A DNA stretch of 64,000 bases from Scilla litardierei. Its lineage: Eukaryota; Streptophyta; Magnoliopsida; Asparagales; Asparagaceae. The stretch is from assembly GCA_030789695.1 (NCBI GenBank), contig CM061138.1, positions 183,745,051 through 183,809,050 of the forward strand, in the 5' to 3' direction. The position numbers and the translations under genes are program-made. This document shows, in pieces, positions 45,156-55,144 of the stretch (the stretch's first letter is position 1; the number at the start of each line of letters is the position of its first letter). Under the pieces are notes generated by a model. The model did no database searches and was not told the origin of the DNA. It was given only the letters and a program-made list of their open reading frames with translations.

Positions 45156-45732
45156 GTGGAAACAGATCTGGCAATGTTGCTTGGTGGTGGCGTGGACTTG
45201 ACTCGAAGCGGGCAGCCCGATAGGACAGAACAGCAGCGGCAGGTGTCAGATCTGTTTCATCTGAGAGTGGAGGAAGCGAGCAGCTTCGCGTCGAAGGGAG
45301 GCGGTCGTGCGGGCTTCGCGTCGAAGGGAGGCAGTCGCACGGGCTTCGTCAGGCGGCGACGCACGGTCACCTCGCAGGTACGGTGCCTCGCGGCAGAGAG
45401 AGGCGAACGCGCGAGCTCACGGCAGAGAGAGGCGGTCGTACAGGCTCGCGGCGGAGGAAGGCAGAGAGAAGCAAATTAGAATATAAGGCTTCCCTTTTTT
45501 TTGAGAAATTTGGTGCGATGAAAGGTGGCAGCTGAGGAGTGTGTTGGGCATGGGAATTTTGTTTTAGGGTTTTTTTAGAGGGGGCGGCGGTGGAAATAGA
45601 TGTTATGGTTTTGTTTTTTTGTTTTTTTGTTTTAGAATTTTTTGGTGGCTGAATGGCGGCGGCTAGATAAAAGATTAGGGATTGGGTTTGGAAAAGTTGG
45701 ATGAGTAGAATTGTTCGGCTCTGATACCAATT
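45156..45732 (-). other. D leader, part adjoining the 5' LTR
   Basis: On the plus strand this shows repeats such as GGGCTTCGCGTCGAAGGGAG (twice, about 45285-45335) and GCGGCAGAGAGAGGCG (three times, 45390-45475). Near the LTR is the primer-binding site, read on the minus strand as TTGGTATCAGAGCC (45717-45730). No coding sequence of known family. Confidence 0.7.
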
Positions 45733-46060
45733 TGATGTAGAACACGAACGATTTAGGGATTTGGGGAAGAAAATATCTTGGCTTCACACCAATGGATCTA
45801 GGGCTTCGCACCAAGGAGAGGACCTTTCACAGGTTTGAGGGAAAATAGCTTTCAAACTTTCCTTGATCTCAAAGTATCACGTTACACGGCTTTAAATAGA
45901 AAAACAAACCCTCAACCCTCACATCCTACCCAATGTGGGACTAAAACCCAAAGAGAGAAAAAAATACATTCCAAATCTTCAAAATGGGCTTGGGCCCATC
46001 CACAATGAGCTGGGCTAAATACGATGCCTCCTGCGCGTGTAAACCCTGATGTCCCCATCA
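45733..46060 (-). repeat. Element D 5' LTR
   Basis: 328 bases matching 31055-31382 with about seven substitutions. On the minus strand it is followed by the primer-binding site, which makes it the 5' LTR. GGGCCCAAGCCC lies in the U3 near 45993. Confidence 0.95.
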
Positions 46061-46065
46061 TTAGC

Positions 46066-48394
46066 CCTTTTGAAGCCAAGTCCAAGTGGACTTCCGCTTC
46101 CCAACATAATTACCATTATTAATAACATCATGAAAATAGGAATCAACATATGCATTTCTATTATTCAAGCTAGTGTTCTTAGGACCCCAAATGGTGTATG
46201 TTTTGGGAGTCTTTTTCCTAGTTGCATGCATAGTTGTTAGATTTCTATGTGGTGCATGCTTCTTCGGAACAAGGTTTCTAGCATAAAAATGAGGTGGTGG
46301 ATATGCATTGGACATATGAGGATTATATGTATGCTTGGAAACATGCATGTTGTATGAAACATATGGGTCATGCATGAAATGAGGAGGATGTGCATACATG
46401 TAAGAATGATGTGTATGAGCATATGGGTGTTTAGGAGCACGTCCATGAGTATTTCTCATGTGTGGATTTGTACGTGTCCGTGGGTATGGAGCCTAAAAAG
46501 TGTATGGGTATCCACTTGTGAAGTAGGAGATTTCCTACGTGGATGAAGGTTGGTGTACATGTAAGCATGGCTTCTCTTTTGGTTTCCACTCTTTGTGGGT
46601 TTCTTGCCAAAAGGAAGAGACGGTGAAGTGATGTCTTTCTTGGTAGGTTTGCTACCTATATTGTCTTTGAAACCACTTGTGGATGCACCGGAGGATGGCC
46701 TCACAAAGTCTATAGTGACACCACTATAGGAGGTGCGAGCATTGGATGCATTTGCTTCCACAAAACCAATACCAACACGATGTGCGGCTGGAAATTGGTT
46801 TGCTAGCAAATCGTCCAATTGTCCTTTTCTCTTATTGAATCTCACAATACGGGAGGACATGAGCTCATATTTCTCCTTAAGAGAAGAAATGTTGGTATCC
46901 AAGGTGGACACCCGTGCTTTGAGCTCGTGCACTTAGTTTTAAGAGAATCATTCTCTAAATCCAATTGTGTGTGTCGTGAAACTAGATCACTATTATCCTT
47001 AGGATGTGTTTGATCTAGTTGAGATTTGAGGGTATTCACCTCATTTCTCAAAGTGACATTTTGAGAAGCTAAATTTGCTTTCTCAAGGGTTAAAGTATCA
47101 GCAATGGTGTCATTGTTGATAATGCATGGAATGGATGGATTGCTAACATTCAATTTCTTTAAACTAGTATATCTAAGCATTAAATATTGATACCTGCAAA
47201 TAATTCTTCATTAGCAATACGTAATTCATCCATGGTTACCTCGGTATCATCCATATCGGAATCACTCTCATCGGAGAGTGAATCTTTTCAGGCCATGAAG
47301 CACATGTGGGCACTTTCACCCTTCTCATCATCGGATTCGCTTGATGAGTCCTCACTTGAATCATCGAATGTACCGTCTAGTCCTTTCTTCTTGTCTTTCT
47401 TATTCTTGTCGGACTTGTGGTACTTCGGAGCCTTCTACTTCTCTTTGTTTCGTAGCATTGGGCAATCCTTTTTGATATGCCCTGGCTTATTACACTTAAA
47501 GCAAAGAGAGGAAGAATGATTAGTAGAATAAAATCTATTCTTCGATGGAAATTTACCTTTGCGAAAGAAGCGTTAAAACTTCTTCGCCATTTGGGCCATT
47601 TCACCCAAGTCCATCTCATTTTCTGATTCTTCACCATCGGAGGATGAGGAATTGGCGTTGAATGCCAAAGCTTTCTTCTTGGCCTTCGAAGGGTTCATCA
47701 TAGCTCGAAAATTTAATCGGTTCTCCTGTCTTACTTCGTAATACATGAGAGTCCCGATAAGGTTCACAACTGTGTAAGTCTTCAAGTCGTTGACCTCCTC
47801 GATGGCGATAGCTCTTCTTTCCCATTTGGAGGTCATCCCCATTATAATCTTTCTCCCCTTTTCTAGTTCGGTGTATGTTTGCCCAAGAGCTTTCAGTTCA
47901 TTGGTGATGTCGATAAAACGTCCGTACATCGATGATACGCTTTCATTTTCCTGCATATGAAACATATCGAAGTTTTGCACAGCAACATAGAGTTTAGAAA
48001 GTTTTACTTTATTCGTTCCCTCATGGGTAACAACGAGATGGTTCCAAATTTGATATGCACTCTTACATATGCATATCTTGTTGAACTCATTCGGGTCCAA
48101 CACACAATGAAGAGTGTTCATTGCTTTTGCGTTGTTGACTTCGACGGATTTCTCAAAAGTCGTCCATTTTTCGAAATCCTCTTCGGTGGGCTCGACGTAT
48201 TCCTTGTGGAGGGTTCTCCAAAGTGAAGCACTCCATAGAAACGTCTCCATTCGGCATTTCCAATAGCCAAAGTTCGTGCCATTGAAACGTGGAGGACGCA
48301 CCGTAAATTGACCTTCGAAAAGAGTGGACGCTCCATCACGATCGTGATTGTTGTACGAAGTCGATGGAGGAACGTTGTTATTATTGGATGCCAT
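46066..48394 (-). pseudogene. gag: Gag and start of Pol of C (SIRE-like copia)
   Basis: ATG at 48394 (MASNNNNVPPSTSY). The first frame, to 47573, is the copia gag domain (FNGTNFGYWKCRMETFL, MGMTSKWERRAIAIEE). After a frameshift come the zinc knuckle CFKCNKPGHIKKDC (near 47500), an acidic region, coiled-coil segments (47180-46842 and 46932-46456: LKARVSTLDTNISSLKEKYE, DDLLANQFPAAHRVG), and a His/Tyr-rich stretch (46459-46066: PYAHTHHSYMYAHPPHF). The frame then meets element D at TTAGC and continues at 31049. Several stops and shifts make it inactive. The same gag family, intact, is seen in element A. Confidence 0.92.
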
Positions 48395-48407
48395 GGCTAT
48401 AACCTTG

Positions 48408-48421
48408 TGCTCTGATACCAA
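48408..48421 (-). other. Element C primer-binding site
   Basis: On the minus strand TTGGTATCAGAGCA directly follows the LTR end CCTTACA. It is the initiator tRNA-Met type site and fixes the C orientation. Confidence 0.95.
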
Positions 48422-48422
48422 T

Positions 48423-50241
48423 TGTAAGGACCCTGGCTATGGGAAAACACTAGAAGGGGGGTTGAATAGTGTTTATGTAATTTAAAAAGATAGCTACACC
48501 AATTTAAATTCCTAACCAACAAATAATGCGGAATATAAAATAAACCCAAATTGAAACAAATGCAAACACAAGGATGTTTCAAGGGTTCGGATTACCCAAG
48601 TCACGTCCCGACTTGTTCCTGGTAATCCTACGTCCCTTCCATGTGGTTAACAACCGGATACTCAAGTTAGAACCCTAACTCGAGGTTTCCTTAAAAACCC
48701 ACTTGTAGCAACCCTACAAGTGAAATAGAAATACAATCGATTGACCTTGACTCCCACAACTTGGGAGCAAGCAAACCACTCTCACAACCCGAGAGTAAAT
48801 TCAAATAACGAATGTTATGAAATATGAAATTAAGCAACACTTACAATCACATATGCCTTGAAGTAGAACTTGAAAGAGAAGTGTGGTGTGTGTTGAAAGA
48901 CTCTCTTGGAAGAGAGGAAAGCCCTTTCTCTTGACTGCACCAAATACCTAGAAGATATCTCTTTGGTTCTAGGTTGGAGAGTAAGAGATTGAAGAATGGA
49001 ATTCTAGGGGTTTAGAGCTTGAGAGCTTTGATCTAAAGAGAATGAAAGCTTGAATCTTTTAGCAAAAGAGTTGATTGATCATTAACCTCTCAATGGAACA
49101 GTAGAGGCTCTTTAAATAGGTTTCTCAAACCCCTCAACCGAAAAGCAAAACCCCCTTTGAAATCCGTGAGGAAAAACTCAACGGATAGAATCTGGGCCCA
49201 CAAAAGTCAACTGTTGATGAATCCACAGTCGACTGCTGCACAGTCAGAGATGGTAGGTGAGAGTTCATACTGTAACTTACCACGTGGACAGTCGACTGAT
49301 GAAGCATAGAAAGTCGACTGTTGAACCAACAGGCGACTGTAAATCCTACTACAGGCGACTTGCAGTAAGTTGGGTAAGTTGAAGAATTCTGGAAAACGTC
49401 TGGGAGAACAGGACAGATGACTGATGAAGAGAAGATAGTCAACTGTTAATCTGAACAGGCGACTGTAAATCCTTCTACAGACGACTGCCAAAACCCTGAG
49501 ATTTTCTAGAGAGTTGAGTCAAAAATAAGGCTCAAGGATAGACGACTGTTGTAGCATTGACAGTCGACTGTTCCATTAGACAGTCGACTGTAAATCCAAC
49601 ATAAGTCGACTAGCCAGAATTAACAGACGGATAGACTTTGGGCTAAAGACAGACATGCGACTGATTAACAAAACACAGTCGACTGTCACTTGGACAGGTG
49701 CCTGTGAATCATTCATAAGTCGCCTGTGAGATTTAAAACAAAGAAGCCCAAAACTAGACTGTAAAAATTTGTGCATAACAGGCGACTGTAGAACCAAACA
49801 TAGTCGACTGTTTTTGAGACAAGCGACTGTAAAACGTTCAGCAGTCGACTGTTGAAGACATGTCATGCATAATCTAGATTGATGAATTGGAGTCTAAGGA
49901 AGAATGATCTGATTATATCCTAAGACTGAAATGAAGATGTGTGTGCTCCAACAATGTTCTACTTCTAAGCTACATACTAGAATAGATATAAGAAAGTTAC
50001 ATTTGACGAACTCTCTCTTTTATCCAACACATGAGCTTGAAGTCTTCTATGAGCTTCAATCACCATCTACGATCATCCAATCCATTTCATTTGCCTTCAA
50101 TGATCTTTGAGTGTCATCCATTGCAAGTATATCTTCATAATAAGCTTAGACAATGGATTAACTGCAAAATAGGAGATTAGTCACAAGTATTTATGTTTGC
50201 TCATCATTAACACCAAGTTGGGAGAAGTCCAATACTCAACA
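48423..50241 (-). repeat. Element C 5' LTR
   Basis: 1,819 bases pairing with 16696-18500. The TATA-like CCTATTTAAAG is at 49110-49120, and the CAGTCGACTG cluster occupies 49205-49860, upstream on the transcribed strand. It keeps the motif unit at 49288-49320 that the other LTR has lost. Confidence 0.94.
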
Positions 50242-50246
50242 AATGA

Positions 50247-51649
50247 TACATTTGTTAATGGGTCGATCACGTAATGATGATTCTGAAACAGGGACGACAA
50301 TTGCTGCTCGTGGTGATCGTCGTCTAGGGGTTTCGAGCCCCAACCTGTAATAAGGTCAGACTGTAGGGTCTCACACCGAGTAGTATTCTTGTCTTAGTAA
50401 TAAGAAGATATATAAGAGGAATTCATTCGATGAAATGGAATAGTTAAGTTCACAAGCTAGTTGTGAGACTAAGTCGTAGATGGGGATAATGTTGCATTCG
50501 ATGCAAACAACATTAAACGTGTCGTAAATTGGTTACGAAAATATTTGTAGGAAAAAAAGCATTGAAAAGGGTTACCTGATTGACGAGATCATCCCGGTCT
50601 AAACACAGGTTCAAACCGCGTCCAAAACGGAGCTCAAACGAGCCTGAAAATGCAAAAACAGTCAGGCACGAGTGGGTTAGACCCACTTGGGCAAGCGGGT
50701 CCACCCGCTAAGCTTAGCGGGTGCGCCTGCAACTTAAGTTAATTAGGGTTTTTTGAAACCCTTTTGACGGCTACGAAAATTGACTTTTTGCTCATCTTTG
50801 GACAATTATTTGAGGGGTCAAACGAAGTCGGAATTCGTCGCCGTTCGTTCTTACGCGTTCACCATTCGAAGCCCTTCGAAATGATAGCTTTTTGGTGTCT
50901 AAAGTTTAATGGATGAAGATATTTAATTCGTTGAAGTTAGCCTTTGTTAAAGGCTTACTAAACTTCAGTTAGCCAAATTAAATCCATCTTCTTTAATATT
51001 GTCCCACATTGCTCGCAACGAAAAGGGATGGGCCGACTCCCTATATAAATAGGGGGTGCCTCCTCTTCGTTGAAAAATGCACCAAGTCTTCGATCGAGTA
51101 GCTCTGAATTTTTGAGCAAGCTCAATCTACGACTTAAACTATTCTTCATCTCTTCTTCCTATTCTCCCGACTAGTCCTAGCAAGACTACGAAGGGGGTTT
51201 GGATTCGGATCCAGACGTCTAAGACGCGAGTCTGCTCAAGTGAAACCTTCTACCGCACGTGATCGGCTTGGAGGCGGGTGTCGGCTCAGGCGGATCGGTT
51301 CGAAGGTGCAAGGCGGCTCAGGTGGATCGAGTCAAGATGGTTCGGCTACGAGGAGCGTTAGAAGCCGGTGCGGTACATCTTGCCCGCCCCAGGGTTGAGA
51401 TTTCGGGTATGTTCTCTAAGTAATTTTTAGTGTGATTTAATTTCGTCGCAGTAGGGTAGATCCCTCTTGGTGTGGTCAGATCCACCCCAAGTTGGCATAG
51501 ATCGGGCTAGGTTCTGGCTCTCTCTCTGGGCCTAGCTAAAATGTTTAGCTAGCTTCCTTATTTTTCCGCTGCGTTTTATGCCTCTGTGGTCCGTCCGACT
51601 TAGGACGGGCACCGATCTGAGCTCTGAGGGTCCGCCAAAAACCCTTCAG
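50247..51649 (+). repeat. Element B 5' LTR, right segment
   Basis: Continues B from the C insertion point and matches 56566-57964. It contains a perfect 22-base palindrome at 50702-50723 (half CACCCGCTAAG), TATA box CTATATAAATAG at 51041-51052, and ends AACCCTTCAG before the primer-binding site. Confidence 0.92.
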
Positions 51650-51662
51650 TGGTATCAGAGCC
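51650..51662 (+). other. Element B primer-binding site
   Basis: TGGTATCAGAGCC, one or two bases after the LTR end; initiator tRNA-Met type. It proves the plus orientation of B. Confidence 0.93.
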
Positions 51663-53644
51663 AGGTTTATGCTTTTAGATCTTGATGTGCGAAGATTTTA
51701 AATTATTAAAATTGCTTGTTTTGAACATATAGATTTTAACGTTATTTGATAATGTTAAAATTGTTTTGTACCTTTCTTTTAAATGTTTTAAAAATTGTTT
51801 TTATGACATGAAAGAATTTTTGGAGACTTTTAAATTTTATATGATAAAGTTTAATGAGCCTCTTATGATTAAAAATGCGTTTAAAAATTTATTTTAGAAG
51901 ATAAAATACTTTTATTAAGCATTTAAAAATGTTTTAAAGTATATGTAACTTTAAGAAAAATTTTATTTCATGAGATGATATTAAAAAATTAATTTCTTTT
52001 AGTTATATAAAGTTTGAAAGATTTTATAACTTTATCTGAAAGTTTTAAAATGGATTTCAGCGATTTTAAAAAAATTTAAAATTATTTTGTAGTATATGTA
52101 ACATAAATGAAATTTTTTTCCATGAGCTGGAATTAAAAAATTCATTTCTTTTAGTTACATAAAGTTTTAAAGATTATTTTATGAGATGATTTAATCTTAA
52201 AATGTTTCATTAATTTTAAAGCTTAGGTTTGTATTTAAAATTATTTGATAATTTTTATAAGCCAAATTTTATGTGATAAAATGGTTGAAGTTTTAAAATT
52301 GTGGATCTTTAAATTTATGCGTTAATTTTTTTGGTATGCAAGTTATTCATTTATGTTGTAGATTATTTTAACTTGCATGTTCTCATAATATGTCACATGA
52401 TTGAACCCTAATTCTAATGTGATTAAATTAGTTGGTTAATGTTTAATGGACATAATGAATAAATTATTCATGAACCCTTTAGGTTAGCCATCAATTGATT
52501 AGAAGTTTATAAGATAAATTTTTAATGACAAGTGACATGCTATGTTTTAAATGAACAAATACAACATCAAATCCTAATTCCCGATTTGGGTAGTCCCTTT
52601 TATTGACAATCATTATCATAAATTGTTTAATAATGATTATCATTAAATGACTAATCTTGTAAAATGTTGTAATTGTTTTATTAAAATCATAATAAAAATT
52701 GAGGTAGCACGATGAACAAAACGAACCTTATAGTTGATAAGGATCTAATAAAAGTCATCAAACAAATTCATAAAAATTTCGAATTTTAAGGTTCAACTAG
52801 TTGATAAGGATTTACTAGTATTAATTAAAAGCTATTTAGTTGATGGACGAACATAGAATTGATGAACCTCCTTCAATGGATCATGATGTCCGTCAATGTG
52901 CTTGGCTAAGTTTGCTGGACCATCCTAGCTAGACTAGGGGCTAAGTGGTCCTGGCTTAGTCAATTCTCTGGCCGCATCCGCTGGACCGCAAGGAGTCGAA
53001 TCATAACTGTGTAAATCCATCGACGATACTTAAGTCAAATACGATTATAATCTTATTCAAGATAAATTGTAGCCCTCCTTGTTTTAGGAGTTGGCAACTG
53101 TAAGACCCGTGTTACAGTTGTTGAGCTACACTCAAGCTGTGATATGGCAACCTTATAGAAACCGATTTCTTGATAACATCTTGGCTTGACCCAAACCGTC
53201 GTGTCGTGCATACACCGAGCGTCGGCGTAAGTCTAACCAAAGATGTAGTCTAAGACCTGACCCAAACCGGCGTGTCGTGCATACACCGAGCGCCGGGGCA
53301 AGTCAGGCTAGACGCGAAAACAATGGTCCGACTAGGCTAGCCATTGTGATTTAGATGAGCACACTCATGATCACAAATGACTATGGGTAAAAATCGAAAA
53401 GGAATAATATTTAATATGATTGACGATGAGTTCGTCTACCGACTGCAGAATCAGACAACTTGTTGAGACACACTCAAGGTTGTCAGACTCAGGGTAGTCG
53501 GATCCCTCTCCCACAAATGTTATTGTATAATAAACTATTTATTATTATGGCTTTAATAAATTTAGTGGGAGAATATAGTTTTATTAAAAACCATTGAAAC
53601 TATACAACGAACATATACTGACTAAGTATATACTAAATTGCAGA
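51663..53644 (+). other. B leader
   Basis: About 2 kb, very AT-rich from 51690 to 52740, with no ORF. A ~75-base block (CCCAAACCG-CGTGTCGTGC, ACACCGAGCG) is duplicated at about 53190-53230 and 53260-53300. GCCAG-GTTTATG right after the primer-binding site and TACTAAATTGCAG at 53631-53643, just before the gag ATG, look like donor and branch/acceptor of a leader intron. Confidence 0.55.
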
Positions 53645-54487
53645 ATGGATTCAGGTCTAAAGTATATGATAGAGAGGACTGTGCTCGATAGAACAAACTA
53701 TAAAGATTGGCTTAGAAACATTAAGTTAGTCCTTTCTCTAGCCGGGATTGGATACATGCTGTTCGAGGACCCTCTGGAAAAGCCGGACGAAGATGCAATG
53801 CTTGAGGAGAAGAAAGCCTACAAGGAGTATCAGAGAAATGCCGAGAAGGCCAGATGCCTTACTCTGGCTTCAATAAACTACAATCTACAGAGAAAGCATG
53901 AACATCTGGATGTTCAAAGCATGCTTCTTAATGCAGAGGATTTGTTTGGCAAGCGGTCTAGAGCTGCCAAATTTGAAACCACGAGCAACCTCTAGGGAAC
54001 TAGGATGGAAACGGGCCCCGTGCAAGATCATGTGATTAAGATGATCAGGTACGTGGAAGACGCCGCCTAGTTGGGTTTTGTCCTGGACAATGAGATGTCT
54101 GTGAACATCATCCTTAAGTCTTTGACCCCAGACTCCAAACCTTTCATTACTAGTTTCATTATAAACAGTATTGAAACGGATCTTTCTGGTTTCCTCAATA
54201 AGCTTAGGCAGTTTGAGGAGATCGAGAAGAAACCGACTGTGTTGGTTGTTGGCTCTGCTTCTTTAGACCAGCAGAAAGGCAAGGGTAAGAAGAGGCAGGT
54301 CCCACAACCAGCCAAGATAAAGAAGGGGAAGAAGAAGACGAAAGGGGCCCCGTCGAAATTCGAGTGCTTTCACTGCCATAAGATGAGCCTTTGGAAGAGG
54401 AACTGCAAGATTTACCTTGCAGAAAAAAGAAGGGGCATACTGATGCCTCTACCTCAGGTACAACAAATTCAATTTAATAAAGCATAA
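53645..54487 (+). pseudogene. gag: Gag of copia element B
   Basis: One frame from ATG 53645 (RTNYKDWLRNIKLVLSLAGI) with in-frame TAG codons at 53993-53995 and 54068-54070. It then continues with LGFVLDNEMSVNIILKSL, a Lys-rich stretch (GKGKKRQVPQPAKIKKGKKK) and a zinc knuckle CFHCHKMSLWKRNC, in which Leu stands at the position of the zinc-binding His. It stops soon after. No protease or pol follows. With two stops and a damaged knuckle it is not functional. Confidence 0.87.
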
Positions 54488-55144
54488 TTATTTCCATAAA
54501 TTATTTATTACATAGTATGAGATACAAAGACATCTGTGTAATGTATACAGGTGGCTAATATAAAGCAGAGGATGGAAGAAGTTCCGAGGACGGTCGGCAT
54601 CTGAGCAGTCGTTGCTGCTAGGGCCGTGCGAGGACTTCAAGAGACGTGAAGAAGAAGGAACTGATACTTATTTTCTTTTATGAATAAAATGTATCGTTCC
54701 TCAAGTTAAAACAATGATTGGGTGTTTAATGCTCAAGGTTTATTATGATAAACACATTATGATTCATTTTTATGAATCCATTGCTTTTAGAAAATGTCAT
54801 GGGAAATATGCTTCTTTTTTTGAAATTGTGATTTGTTGTGAGTGGCTTAAATTTCTGTGAATGTGGCTGTCTGAGTTAGTTGCATTAATTCTCGAGCTGA
54901 CAAGCAGAGCATCTGAATAATTTGATTGTTTGGAGCTGACTTAATTTTATAGCCAGTCTATAGTAAATACAAGTTCCAGGAGCGTATAATTGTATTTGAT
55001 CACAATTATACACATATTAAGATTTATTCTTAAATACAAACTACATTTGATTCTTAAGAGTAATTATTAAATGTAGTTAAGGGAAAAGTACTAAGTACGA
55101 CGTTTGATTGAGTAAGTCAATATCAAGATTCCTTAAACCGATCT
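54488..55144 (+). other. B region between gag and 3' LTR
   Basis: About 650 bases with no coding sequence, where a full copia element has over 3 kb of pol. TTAAGGGAAAAG at about 55077-55088 is a candidate polypurine tract. An inverted repeat (GTCAATATCAAGAT near 55116 and ATCTTGATATGAC near 55141) straddles the point where similarity to the left LTR begins. Confidence 0.6.

Larger units (their letters stand above)
31055..46060 (-). mobile_element. Element D, Reina-like chromovirus (Ty3/gypsy)
   Basis: Minus-strand element with 328-base LTRs (45733-46060 and 31055-31382) that differ at about seven positions, and the target duplication TTAGC (31050-31054, 46061-46065). Order: LTR, tRNA-Met-type primer-binding site, leader, gag, protease, RT, RNase H, integrase, chromodomain, polypurine tract, LTR. 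Short LTRs, the initiator-Met primer site and the chromodomain fit the Reina or a related clade. Element E interrupts its leader. Confidence 0.93.
16696..50241 (-). mobile_element. Element C, SIRE-like Ty1/copia retrotransposon with env-like ORF
   Basis: On the minus strand: 5' LTR (50241-48423), primer-binding site, gag (48394 leftward), pol (to 27846), a palindrome-rich spacer, env-like ORF (26963 to 21371), 3' non-coding DNA, polypurine tract and 3' LTR (18500-16696). The 5-bp target duplication AATGA is at 16691-16695 and 50242-50246. Without its insertions (LINE, I, D+E) C would be about 12 kb, a fitting size for a SIRE-like element. All ORFs are broken. Confidence 0.93.
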
